A stretch of 47,986 nt of DNA from Chalciporus piperatus (GCA_038093975.1 JBBPTG010000183.1:1-47986); one strand, 5' to 3'; positions 32,590 to 43,930 are shown, counted from the stretch's first letter. Notes: generated by a model not told the origin, from the letters alone. Made by a program: numbers and translations.

Positions 32590-33260
32590 CTGAGGAAAAA
32601 TTTACCTCTGATGTCGGCAGGGCTGTCGAGCCCATGCCGGCCGTTTTTTCATGTCGAGTTTTGAGGTGGGAGGTGGTGGTGGGGCAAAGAGCCCGTGCGG
32701 CTGTGAGCGAGGTGAGAGGATGAGGTGGTGGGGGAGTTGTCATTCACCTTGTGATGCCGGCAGGGCTGTCGAGCCCACGCCGGCCATGTTTTTGGTACCA
32801 AGGTGGAAGTAGGAGGTCGTGGTGGAGGTGGGAGGTCGTGGTGGGGCAAACAGCCCGAGTGACTGGGTACGAGGTGAGTGGATGTAGTGGATGGTGAGAT
32901 TGAACTCACCTTCGAGCGGCGGCGGGGCTGTTGAGCCCACACCGGCCGCGTTTTTGGTGTCGAGTTGGAAGTGGGAGGTTGTGGTGAGGCAACGGCCAAG
33001 CGGCTTCGAAGGAGGTGAGCAGATATGGTGGTGGGGGAGTTGTCACTCACCTCGCGATGCTGGCGGCCCGGCTGTTGAGCCCACGCCGGCCGTTTTTTCG
33101 TGTCGAGTTTTGAAATGGGGGGTGGTGGTGGGGCAAAGAGCCCGTGCGGCTGGTGAGCGAGTGAGTAAATACTCACCTTCGAGTGCCGGTGGGGCTGTTG
33201 AGCCCTCGCCGGCTGTGTTTTCGTGCAGGTTGAGGTGGGTCGTGGTAGTAGTAATTGCAG
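32590..33260. repeat. minisatellite array, about 120-150-bp units, about 5 copies
   Basis: Five loose repeats of a unit with the core GGGGCTGT(T/C)GAGCCCACGCCGG, then GTTTTT..GTGTCGAGTTTTGA, GGTGGTGGTGGGGCAAAGAG and CCGTGCGGCTG. Cores start near 32621, 32761, 32924, 33067 and 33189. Long open frames on either strand (for example 32649-33344) are by-products of the repetition. Confidence 0.75.
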
Positions 33261-33354
33261 TGGTTGAGAGACTCGAAAATGCTGATGCGGCGAGTTCAAC
33301 ACGGTCACGTGACCTGCTCGCCCGCGGATTTTTGTCAAGTCCAAGCATTAGGAA

Positions 33355-33800
33355 AATTAGGCTACACTTATCTACGCTTTTTTGTACACCTTAGCTACAT
33401 TCATTTATCCTACACTTTCCTATACTTTTAACTACAGTTTTAGTATGCTTTTTTGGTACATTCTAGTCCACTCAATCAGTACACACTTTACTACACTTTG
33501 AGTACAGTTTTAGTACGCTTTTTTGTACACTTTAGCTACACTCAATCCTAGTCACACTGCCACACTTTTAACTACACTTTTACTACGCTTTTTTGTACAC
33601 TTTAGATACACTTAACCTAGTTACACTTTGCTACACTTTTGACTACATTTAGTACACTTTTTTGTACACTTTTGCTACACTCAATCACTACACACTTTCC
33701 CACACTTTGGACTACACTTTTACTACGCTTTTTTGTACACTTTTGCTACACTCAATGCTAATACACTTTCCTACTAGTACACTTTTGACTACACTTCTTT
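33355..33800. repeat. TACACTTT minisatellite, about 70-bp units, about 6 copies
   Basis: A unit of roughly 65-75 bp repeats the pattern TACGCTTTTTTGTACACTTT, then GCTACACTCAAT, then TACACACTTTACTACAC. CTTTTTTGTACAC-type cores recur near 33376, 33447, 33519, 33589, 33655 and 33728. It is non-coding. Confidence 0.8.
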
Positions 33801-33989
33801 TTTAAACACTTTTCTATGAATTATCATAAAATGTCACTAATTACCATGATTATTGTGAAATATAAGAAATATCATCTAATACACATGATGAGAGGGTCAA
33901 GTATTTATCACAAATATCAACAAATCTGAAGAATATAAGAAATTCTGTGAAATTGTTGACAAATATGTACTTTTTCTGAAAATTATGAG
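33801..33989. other. AT-rich segment
   Basis: Poor in GC. It has words shared in inverse form with 32080-32180 (for example TGTTGATATT and AAATTGTTGA), supporting the idea that the two AT-rich blocks are divergent inverted copies. Confidence 0.45.
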
Positions 33990-33999
33990 AATTTTCAGG

Positions 34000-34690
34000 G
34001 AGAGGTTTTTCCTGATGTGATTTCGTGTGTTGTGTTGTCCCTCGTCGTAGCCATCGTCAGTCGAGGGTGAGGATGAAGACAAAAAAACGAAACGAGAAAT
34101 GACACCACACACACGATTGCATGTGTGGTGTTGTCCCTCGTCGCCGTCGTCAGTCGAAGGTGAGGGTGAATTAAAACAAACAATCGTCATCCCTCATCGC
34201 CGTCGGGAGTCGAGGGTGAGGTGAGGATAAGGACGAAGACCAGAACGAGATGAGAAACAACACGACGCACACGATCGCGTGCGTTGTGTCGTCTCTCGTC
34301 GCCGTCGTCAGTCCAGGGTGAGCCTGAGGGTGATGAGGACGAAGACCAGAACAACACGAGAAACGACGCGATGCACGCGATCACGTGCGTCGTGTCGTCC
34401 CTCGTCGCCGTCGTCAGTCCGGGGTGAGGGCGAGGACGAAGACCAGGAAGAGACGAGAAACGACGCAACGTGTGCGTTGCGTCGTCCCTCGTCGTCGCTG
34501 TCGTCAGTCGAGGCTGAAGCCTGAAGGTGAGGACGAAGACAAAAAAAAACGAGACGAGAAATGACACCACACACGCTGTGTGGTGTTGTCCCTCGTCACC
34601 GTCATCAGTCAACGGTGCCGGTGAGGGTGAGGACGAAGAAAAAAAACAAGACGAGAAACGACACCACACACGCGGTTGTGTGCGCACCAC
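34000..34690. repeat. minisatellite array with a palindrome in each unit, about 7 copies
   Basis: Units of about 90-115 bp repeat GAGGACGAAGACCAGAACGA, then GAGAAACGACACGACGCACA, a short inverted repeat around a central word (such as CACACGATCGCGTGCGTTGTG), then GTCCCTCGTCGCCGTCGTCA and GTC. The palindrome differs in sequence between units but both halves stay matched, as if compensating changes had kept the hairpin. Confidence 0.75.
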
Positions 34691-35054
34691 ATCCTGGAGT
34701 CCTGTTGCATCAATCCCTGTAGTCATTGTCCTCTGTGTTGCAAAATTCACTGTACTTCACTCCCTAGCCATTTTGCCTTCCTATTGCAATACAATGTAAG
34801 TCCGCATTTTTGATTACATAAGCATCCCAGGGAAAATTTAATGCAACATATCTTGCAATGCATTTGGCTGGTCCGCTTTTTTAGTTACATAAGCATTCCA
34901 GGGTCCCAGGCACAGAAAAGAAGCATGACATCAGTGCCCATATTGGAAACCTCCTAGATTATATGTGTTACAGGCTTCCCCCTTCAGTTCAGCTGCTTTC
35001 CCTGCCTGTATACATGATCAGAAGGTAGAGACATGCTATATGTACTATATTAGA

Positions 35055-35369
35055 TTATTCCCACCGCTTATTTGATGTTTTGAAAGCCCCTGTAAGGGAA
35101 TATACCAGTATAGGGGGAGAAAACAAAAACATAACCGCATTTTTGACATATTGAGGGTATGGGTCTATAGAGTACATACCCAAACACCCTTCATATATAG
35201 TTAGAACATATAACAAGCCCAAGTGGCTGGGATAGAAGCTGGTGAAGTTATGACATATTCTCCTCCTGACCCTCTTCTGGCTCTTGGAAGCTGTACTGAT
35301 CCTGGGTCGACTCAGTGAGGTATGGAGGTCCATCAGACCACTATAGCCCTGAGTTCTATCATTACACAC
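35055..35369 (-). other. 104-codon open frame in left palindrome arm
   Basis: It starts MCNDRTQGYSGLMDLHTSLS and ends TGAFKTSNKRWE. It has a moderately hydrophobic C-terminal half (AVMFLFSPPILVYSL). The same frame is present in the right arm with a single residue changed (Ser to Leu at about position 18). Coding status is doubtful: there is no homology I recognise, and two near-identical arms will always carry the same frames. Confidence 0.3.
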
Positions 35370-36206
35370 CCTCTCCAGAGGTCTCTGAACTCTTCCAGTA
35401 CGCTTTTTTCACCTTTTGTATGACAGGGGTATAGAAAGTGCCCTATGGAATATATGTTAAGGGCGACTATCTAGACCTCTAGTATTCATTGGGGGATATT
35501 TCTCCATACTTTCTTGAGTCCATCAAGTGAGAATTGAAGCAGGAAAGCGTGATTTAAACATATAAGAAGTGTGGGAAATGAATTCGAGATTTAGGAGACT
35601 TTGCAAAACATATGGAAAATACAACATTGTGGCTTCCACATCATAGCTAGCAACACTCTAAGTTGTAGATCGGACAGATGGGTGTCGTCCTAGCTCACCT
35701 TTACCTTGATCCCTTGACAAATCCCCTCAAGTACACTGTTCCTGAATAAATCTCCTATTAACTTATGGCTTTGCTTCAGTTAATGCTCAAATCAACTACA
35801 GTACTGATATAGGACTTATGCACATGTCCGCTTTTTGACATATTTATGCCACTGAATGAAGCCTCTAATGGTGACAAATATGCTGGAATAGCATCACTAT
35901 ACCTGATCTACAACCTAGAGTGTTGCTAGCTATGATGTGGAAGCCACAATGTTGTATTTTCCATATGTTTTGCAAAGTCTCCTAAATCTCGAATTCATTT
36001 CCCACACTTCTTATATGTTTAAATCACGCTTTCCTGCTTCAATTCTCACTTTATGGACTCAAGAAAGTATGGAGAAATATCCCCCAATGAATACTAGAGG
36101 TCTAGATAGTCGCCCTTAACATATATTCCATAGGGCACTTTCTATACCCCTGTCATACAAAAGGTGAAAAAAGCGTACTGGAAGAGTTCAGAGACCTCTG
36201 GAGAGG

Positions 36207-36521
36207 GTGTGTAATGATAGAACTCAGGGCTATAGTGGTCTGATGGACCTCCATACCTTACTGAGTCGACCCAGGATCAGTACAGCTTCCAAGAGCCAGA
36301 AGAGGGTCAGGAGGAGAATATGTCATAACTTCACCAGCTTCTATCCCAGCCACTTGGGCTTGTTATATGTTCTAACTATATATGAAGGGTGTTTGGGTAT
36401 GTACTCTATAGACCCATACCCTCAATATGTCAAAAATGCGGTTATGTTTTTGTTTTCTCCCCCTATACTGGTATATTCCCTTACAGGGGCTTTCAAAACA
36501 TCAAATAAGCGGTGGGAATAA
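36207..36521 (+). other. 104-codon open frame in right palindrome arm
   Basis: Mirror copy of the frame at 35055-35369, identical except for one residue (Leu in DLHTLLS). The two frames point away from each other. Coding status is unproven. Confidence 0.3.
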
Positions 36522-37887
36522 TCTAATATAGTACATATAGCATGTCTCTACCTTCTGATCATGTATACAGGCAGGGAAAGCAGCTGAACTGAAGGGGGAA
36601 GCCTGTAAAACATATAATCTAGGAGGTTTCCAATATGGGCACTGATGTCATGCTTCTTTTCTGTGCCTGGGACCCTGGAATGCTTATGTAACTAAAAAAG
36701 CGGACCAGCCAAATGCATTGCAAGAGATGTTGCAATAAATTGTATTGGATACTCAGAGCACAGTAATGACAGGCAAAGTTGCAATAGATTCACACTGTAA
36801 CTACTGTCTTTTAATGCAACAAAACTCCGGTATGGCCTGTCTCGGAGGTCTCCCTCCACCGACTCCGATCAACGTGCCAGAATCTTTACACCCTCGTCGA
36901 AGTTGTATCTCGCCTTCTGTGGCAGACGCGCAATATGCGCAAAATTCAACGCCTCGCTTATATCCCCAATGCCGTGCCTATCCGTGGCCCAACTCAACTT
37001 TCTCCCGCCAAAGAACATGGTGGAAGCCGACACCCAAGCGAATCTCAAACTGGCACTACTGCCGATTCTGTGACCCAAAGTGAACACGCCGATGAACGCT
37101 TCCAGTCAGAAGATCTCGCCGATCACATGTTTGGTCACCTGGTCTCCACCGAGCTCGCGAATGATATTTTGACGCAGTTCATTGTGGACCGTGTGGTTAT
37201 GGTCTATGAAGGAATCCCTCCTGAACGCAATTCCGACTCTCGACCACTTGATGCAAACTCTGTGGGCACTCACAACGCACTTGCGCAGGCCTTCCAAGAC
37301 GCCGCAGAGCATGGCTGCAGTCGTTCCAGTACCCATGGCGACCTTCTTCAGGCTAATACCCATTCCCCCCCAACTCACCCGAAGTCGAAGGCAACGTACT
37401 CGTGGAAGTGGGCCGATTTCCCCAGCGAACCATTTGGCGAAGATCAACTTGTCACGTTTATTAATACCATCACCGAGAAAGCTTTCCATTTCGCGAAACC
37501 GCGGCTCGTGGCTCCTAATAACGAGTTACGAAATCGTTTTGCCGCCCCAAGGGACAAGCACCATGCTATCCCCCTCGATTACGCGGCCGATTCAGAGGAT
37601 ATGCGGCCAGATTTCTTCGTCTTGCCCGTTGAGGCGTTCTCCGACGGCTTCAAGACCGTCGACGAGACATATGTCAACTTCACTGCCCTGCGCGCGGTGG
37701 GAGAGTCGAAGAGCAAGGAATTGGCACGCGGCATCGAACAACTCCAGCGGTACGCGCGGGGACTCAGACGCGCCCAGCCATGGGTTCATTTTGTTGTGTC
37801 CATGACAATCGCCAAGGATAGGGTGTGCTTCTTACGAGGTGACAGCAGTGGTACAGAGCGTCTCCAGCTGGCTCTTACGGATGGGCG

Positions 37888-37897
37888 GGGTTGTCTC
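37888..37897. repeat. target-site duplication, left copy
   Basis: GGGTTGTCTC, the last FunK1 bases before the insert; identical to 44149-44158. Confidence 0.85.
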
Positions 37898-37918
37898 AGT
37901 TTGTAGTGCCCTGTTACT
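37898..37918 (+). repeat. left terminal inverted repeat
   Basis: Contains AGTGCCCTGTTACT (37905-37918), whose exact inverse AGTAACAGGGCACT is at 44127-44140. Confidence 0.85.
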
Positions 37919-38799
37919 ATTACGGCGCAGAATTACAGCAAAAACAAAAAACTCCGGGAGCGACGGGGAATAACGACAACACCCGAGAAGATCCGAGTCA
38001 CACAGGACTCCAGCCACCTGTCGGCTAAAATTCAACCTCAGCCAATATATAGCACTGCGCTGTCGCTGCTCAAGTTCCCAACCACCCACCTATTCTATTC
38101 TCCACAACCCACTCACATTCGCTGGCAGTGCGCTGTTGCACAGACACTGTCGGTCGTCCAAGTCCTCTTCTCTACACTGCAGAGCAATGTAGTTAGCTCG
38201 TTGAGTCTGTATCGTTGGTCGGGAGAACATTACCTTTTTGTATCATTATCTGGGCGCGAACAAGGAGAAGACACCAGCAAGGAAGAGTGTCGGGGATGGA
38301 GCCAGGGTAAGGAGTCATTTGGGGCGTAGTTTCTGACATAAATGTATTCACAAAAAATTGCATACCACGGAGATGAACATTTGAAAGATCAGGGGGAACG
38401 TATACAACTGATGACTGTCATAGTCAGAAAGAGTGTGACAAGAGCATGGGGCGAGCAATGAGATACAGTGGAGCGGGTTCTGGATGGGTGTTGGTGGTGC
38501 GCAATAACAGCACGCAGTGATTGAGGTTCCCCCCGGGGACGCAGGTCGTCAGTTGATGCTTCTAAAACATCTTGTCGATCGAGAGCGATGTTTGCCACGA
38601 GCGAGGGGCCACAAGTGGTGGTTGTAGCGTAAGGTGGGGAGAAGGGAGGTGAGAACGATGAGGATGAATGTCGATGTCGAGGGTTCAACCTCGAACATGA
38701 GTCTACAATGACTGTCAATGGCGGGCATTGTGGCAAACGACTGATACGTACCGAGTTCAATCTAGAGTCAGAATCGCGGTCGTTAGACCACTCGCGAAG
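37919..38799. other. non-coding left part of the transposon
   Basis: About 880 bp between the terminal repeat and the 153-bp array. No supportable gene. The open frames on the minus strand here continue into the array and are not called. Confidence 0.5.
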
Positions 38800-39560
38800 G
38801 TGAATATGAGGATGTTTGTAGGGAAAGGGCCGGGACATGCAAAGACCGCTCGCGAAGGCCAAGATGAGAATGTATGTAGGGTAGGGCTGGGGCGTGCAAA
38901 GACCAGTTTGTGGTAGTGTTGTTGAGGGGAGGATGTATGTAGGGTAGGGGCCGGGATGCACGAAAACCGCTCGCGAACACCAAGACGAGAATGTATGTAG
39001 GGTAGTAGGGGCCGGCGGGGCGTGCAACGACCGCTCGCGAAGGTGACTGAGTGGTGAAGAGATTCATGTTGGTGTTGTCGAGGGGAGGATATATGTAGGG
39101 TAGGGGCCGGGATGCACGAAAACCGCTCGCGAACACCAAGACGAGGATGTATGTAGGGTAGGGGCCGGCGGGGCGTGCAACGACCGCTCGCGAAGGTGAC
39201 TGAGTGGTGAAGAGATTCATGTTGGTGTTGTCGAGGGGAGGATATATGTAGGGTAGGGGCCGGGATGCACGAAAACCGCTCGCGAACACCAAGACGAGGA
39301 TGTATGTAGGGTAGGGGCCGGCGGGGCGTGCAACGACCGCTCGCGAAGGTGACCGAGTGGTGAAGAGATTCATGTTGGTGTTGTCGAGGGGAGGATATAT
39401 GTAGGGTAGGGGCCGGGATGCACGAAGACCACTCGCAAAGGCGAAAGGGAGGATGTATGTATGATAGGGTTGGCATGCACGAAGACCGCTCGCAAAGGCA
39501 AAGCGGAGGATGGGCTGGGACGTGCAACGACTGCTCGTGAAGAAGAGTTGAGCCGGTAGA
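38800..39560. repeat. 153-bp minisatellite in the left part of the transposon
   Basis: The core CCGCTCGCGAAGGTGAC recurs at 39031, 39184 and 39337, a period of exactly 153 bp, with partial units on both sides. Each unit is itself made of two related halves with GTATGTAGGGTAGGGGCCGG. Because 153 is divisible by three, the array leaves a 334-codon frame open on the minus strand (38757-39761), which is not thought to be a gene. Confidence 0.9.
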
Positions 39561-40097
39561 AGGCTGCCAGGATGGATACCAAGAGTGGTCTAGCGTCGGG
39601 GAAAAGCGAAGAGCGGCAAATGTGATATGTCGTTCTTCATCTCGGGGTGGAAGTGGGAGTTTGAAGCGGTCATGGTTGAGAGAGACGGCGGAGGAATGAG
39701 GGACAGGTGGAAAGATGGAAGCGGTTGGCGAGACTCGGATGGTACACAAGCGGGGAATCACAATCAGTTGCGCTGTGAGAGGTCATCAGCAAAGCTCGAG
39801 GGAGACGTAAGCGGTGTACTTTACCTGTTGTGTACCTACACCACGCCCCTCGACGACTAATCCTCACCCATGATCGTCCGGCTATGTGTCAAAGGCGGTG
39901 GTCGCTGGTGTTGGCGGCGAGGAAACGATGTGGTTGAGGTGAAGGATGAGTCGTGTGGCTGTGATTTGTTTTCAATGCCCGCGTGGGAATTTCGCTTCAA
40001 GACAGGCTGAGCGATAAGCGAGTGCGGCGAGCCGCAATGCTCAGCACAACGCTCGACGACGACTCGCAACTACCCTCAGGCTCTGAGTCTGCCCGAG

Positions 40098-40104
40098 TAT
40101 AAAA
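40098..40104 (+). promoter_or_regulatory. TATA box of the transposase gene
   Basis: TATAAAA lies 37 bp before the start codon at 40141, in a position compatible with a very short leader. No other TATA-like word is nearby. Confidence 0.55.
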
Positions 40105-40140
40105 GGTACGCCATCTCATCTCTTGTTTTCAGGCCGTCTG

Positions 40141-43100
40141 ATGGACCTCTCCAGCCACCAGTGCGCTGTCTTGGAACAGGCGCAGCAGCTCCTTGACGGA
40201 GCTGGGCTCTCGCCGGCTGATCTCGAGTCGATCATTTCATCCTCTCGTTCGTCTTCACGGCTGTCCTTTCGTTCATCCACTCCCTCCACCACTCCTTCTT
40301 CTGGCCCGTCTCCTGCAGTCATTGCGTCCCGCTATCTTCCACCGCTTTCACGCCAATTCACTCAAGTGGAAGTTGACCAACGGCTTCACAAGATCAATTC
40401 CAAGATGCCAGCGGACCGAATCGTCATCCACGAACCAAACGTAATTGTGGAATACCCAGAAACTGGTGCCATACCTTTTCAGTCGGTCGCCCATGTCTTC
40501 CCTATCGATCCCAACCGCTTCACAAACCCGAAGTCAAGCATCCAGTATTCCTTGGGTGACAAGCATGGCGGACTGCGTGATGTTACGTGCAGTCTTTTGC
40601 GGGACGACAACGGCAAGCTTGTTGCATGCGACCGGACGATGACATCGTGTATGTATTCAATTAAGTCTGTTGTCTCCTGCTCATCCGAGCACCCCGATGC
40701 TAGGCCGTGGCCTCAAAGTCTGTTCTGCCCATCCCAAAGATGCAGCCACTCGTTCGTCGCACTGGTACACGACCCGCGAGCATGCGCGCACTGTCCTTGC
40801 CCCTCCGCCGCTCCTTCGCACAGCTAAGGCCGAAGTCTTTATGAAGACTTTGGCTCTCTTCTGCTCGTTGAGCGAGAATAATGGTTGCTCGTTCATAACT
40901 AGCCCTGACTATCCCAAAGAAAGAGCTCAGGTGGACGAGTCTGACTCGGAACCTGAGATGGAGTCTGACGAGCTGAACAAGTCATACCCCCCTGGTGCCT
41001 CTGTGCTCATCAAACGCAGTCATCGAAGCAGGCGAAAGAAAACATCTGGCGATAAGGAGAAGAAGTGTGGTGGCAGGCTCGTGATGCGTCGTGATGCATT
41101 CAATCGTTATTTTATCATGTATACATTTACTTTGATTGATCATGCAGATCTTTACTAACCACGTCACAGTTGCCAATATCGCACGCGTACTGATCGCGCA
41201 CACCTCATCATGCGCAACCTTCAAGAGTACGACATTGACTACCTTTCAGCACTCCTCGACAATGACCTTTTGAGGATTTCAACGTACGAAATAGCCGCCA
41301 TGCGAGACGGGTATGGTCCACTGGCTCCGTGCATGTTCACAGCTTCACCATCAGTACAAACACAAACATGTCGTGCGTGTACTCACAACTTTGTATGTTT
41401 AATTTCTGCTAATGGCTTTGGTAGCATATTGGCATCGTTCATCTGATGGCATGCTCGCTCAAGGATCTCTACTGCCGTGGGTCGTAAGGTGTCCAGCCCA
41501 GTTCTTCATCTATAAACCTCAAGATCTTGCTGCATGTCCATATGTTGTTATCGTCTGTCGGAGTCCGCATTCCCACGCGCCGCCAGCTCCTGCTGATACA
41601 CCCCCACCACTAGAAGCCGAGCTGGAGATATTATTATCCAACATGGGTTGGCGTCTCGCCGATGCAACACCACGTCGCATCGTGCTCGATACTGGATTCA
41701 TGCTCGGGCTGCGAACCTTACTTGGCTGGGACTTCGATAGATCCTTGAGCCTTTCCGATCTTCATCCTTCGTATGGTAACCTAGACCACCTGCGCCGCGT
41801 CATCAAGAATGTACGTCTCGCTAAGTTCCCGCATGGCACTGATTTCGATGGTAAGCATCTTGCACATCATTTATTTATTTATTCCAGTTTTTAATATGTT
41901 AATAGCAATTCAACACTTGGCTGCTAGCACTGCTGGCCAACCTCGCTGCTACGTACGATGCGCAGAGATTCATAAGCTGAAAAATGGTGATTTTAAGCTC
42001 ATTGTTTGCATGTCAGCCAACATGTCATTTCGCTTGATGCACGCAAAACGTCTCTCGATTGACATGTCATTTAAGCGTGTTAGTGGCAAATGGGAGGAGT
42101 TCGAGATCGAAACCTGGGATGATGAACATATGCGGTGTATGTTATCTTTTATGCAGCGGAGACTATTAGACCTGATGAACTCTGTTTTTATAGCTATTGT
42201 CGTTGCCCGTGCATTCACGACATCCGAATCTAGTGAGGCACACTCCATACTCTTCTCTCGTATCTTCGAGATTGCACAACAAGACACTGGGCTTCGTCCT
42301 GCATTCCACTATATGGATGGATATGGTATTGAGTCTGTCGTGGCTGATGGTCACAAGGGCCAGGCGCTCGGTAAGTATTAGATTTAAGTTGCCGTTGGCT
42401 GAAACATGCTGACATGTGGCCTCAGGGCTCGGGATGTTTTGTGTTTCACTATGTCGTGGCAGTCAGATGCGTTGCAGATATGAGCCTCGTCATCAACTCC
42501 GTGACCTAGATCCCTATGATCATCTCCGTCGAATGTACCGCCTTTGCATTTTCCACTTCGGTCGCAACGTGCAAAAGCTTTACACAGTGGTTCAACCAAA
42601 TATCTTTAATGCCATGCTCAGCATATCTTCATTCGAAGCCCATCCTGATTTCAACAACACACTTCGGATCATCAGAAGTGGCAACCAGAAAGCAAAAGGT
42701 ATAGTAGATATCATCTTTAACTCACGAGAACATTACACTAACTTACACACAGACTGGTTGAAGGACAAGGAAGACAGCCCCTTTACAATTCCCGGACTTT
42801 ACTTTCCAAAGAGCCTCATGCCAGCCGAGTTCTGGAGGGCTTGTCCTACAACAACGAATGGCAATGAGCAGGCACATAGGAACATCAATCGGGACGGAAT
42901 CAATCTTACCTTACTCGGAGGCGTCATGCACGGCCAGGATTACGACGAACGTATAAACTCTAGCTTGCACAATCAGTCAACATACGGAATCAAGCTTCGA
43001 GATCAGATGTCAACTCACACACACCGCAGATCACGTACTGTTTCACGCCTGAGTAAGCTTCCTTGGGTGAGATCAAAACAAGTAACTTACAGTCAATCTA

Positions 43101-43505
43101 GTCCAGACCCAGCGACGACAATATGAGAAGCGACAACCATCAATGCCAACCATTCACGAAGACGAGCGTGACAACAGACCTATCCCCTCCCCACCCTATC
43201 AATCAATCAGACCACAGACACAACATCATGATGCCACCATGCCATGCTTACCCTCATCATTCATTGAACATACGTCACTCGTTCATACCACACCACCAAC
43301 TACGATCAACCCTAATTTCCCAGTCTCAACATATAGCAGCCTCGCGAATGCACTAACACCCGAAGTTAGCATCACGGACTATCAATCATTTGCAAATACC
43401 ACTCACTCGAACCAAACCAGGAGCACTAGCAGTGAACAACCAGACTGGACGAACATGCGAGTATCGCAGTACAGTTCACTTGCCGGCGCTCTCGGGGGGA
43501 ACTAA
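40141..43505 (+). CDS. Mutator-like transposase (multi-exon)
   Basis: The probable catalytic protein of the element. It starts MDLSSHQCAVLEQAQQLLDG and ends SLAGALGGN. The N-terminal half includes YRTRTDRAHLIMRNLQEYD and GYGPLAP. The RNase H-like core shows D in RLSIDMSFKRVSG (about 42055-42090), a second D in SVVADGHKGQALG (about 42335-42372) followed by RLCIFHFGRNV (CxxH, about 42540-42572), and E in TTTNGNEQAHRNINRDG (about 42850-42900). This D...D..CxxH...E order is that of Mutator-like transposases. The C-terminal 130 residues are Ser/Thr/Pro-rich. Clear introns: 40649-40703, 41119-41169, about 41334-41426, 41851-41905, about 42138-42193, about 42371-42424, about 42701-42752 and one near 43052-43100. 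Several limits are approximate. No stop codon or frameshift was seen within exons. I have seen this family often in agarics but know no formal name. Confidence 0.75.
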
Positions 43506-43706
43506 AGAATGAATCATGAGATGCTAACGAATACATACGTGTGCACTATGGTACTACACCATGTAGCATACGTAGAAAGCTGAACTCACCACAATAGAGC
43601 CTCGTGCTAGTGAATGTGGGCGGGCGAGAAGACAGGTGTCGGGATAATGTACGACGAGACTGAAACACCTCGAAGACGGACATGGCGAAGAGAGCAACAA
43701 TGATGG

Positions 43707-43930
43707 CGACAGTAGGTTGTGGGCAGCGACGGCAGTGACATGATGAACGGAGGTGAGTAAGATGTGGAGGAAGAACGACGAACAGCGACGATAGGTTGTG
43801 GGCAACGACGGCAGTGACACGATGAACAGAAGTGAGGAAGATGTGGAGGAAGAACGACGAACGGTGACGATAAGTTATGGGCAACGACGGCAGCGACGGC
43901 AGCGATGGCAGCGACACGATGAGCGGAAGT
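43707..43930. repeat. 79-bp minisatellite in the right part of the transposon
   Basis: Units with the core GTTGTGGGCA(A/G)CGACGGCAG begin near 43714, 43793 and 43872 (period 79 bp). Each contains GATGTGGAGGAAGAACGACG. The last unit carries a 9-bp GGCAGCGAC-type expansion. Confidence 0.85.

Larger units (their letters stand above)
34787..36747. repeat. nearly 2-kb palindrome with 836-bp near-identical arms
   Basis: The left arm (34836-35671) and right arm (35905-36740) have equal length and are almost exact reverse complements, around a 233-bp unmatched centre (35672-35904). A further short match, CAATACAAT (34787-34795) against ATTGTATTG (36739-36747), shows that the true ends lie slightly farther out and that the left arm has about 44 bp extra. 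That extra is a partial second copy of a subterminal motif (GTCCGC.TTTTT..TTACATAAGCAT.CCAGGG). Each arm contains the same 104-codon frame. This is probably a foldback transposon or non-autonomous element with very long inverted ends. No transposase is present in the centre. Confidence 0.9.

Noticed and set aside
33355..34690. CRISPR-like array
   Set aside because: Repeats are contiguous and degenerate minisatellites without unique spacers, in a eukaryotic genome.
32649..34750. Large frames at 32649-33344, 32891-33394 and 34187-34750
   Set aside because: They lie in minisatellites, overlap on both strands and have repetitive, low-complexity translations.
38757..39761. 334-codon minus-strand frame
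   Set aside because: It is produced by the 153-bp minisatellite, whose period is divisible by three; there is no sensible start context or domain.
40141..43505. KDZ (Kyakuja-Dileera-Zisupton) or Plavaka transposase identity
   Set aside because: No cysteine-cluster (CxC) region or KDZ-like signature was seen; the CxxH-containing core and 10-bp duplication fit Mutator-like elements better.
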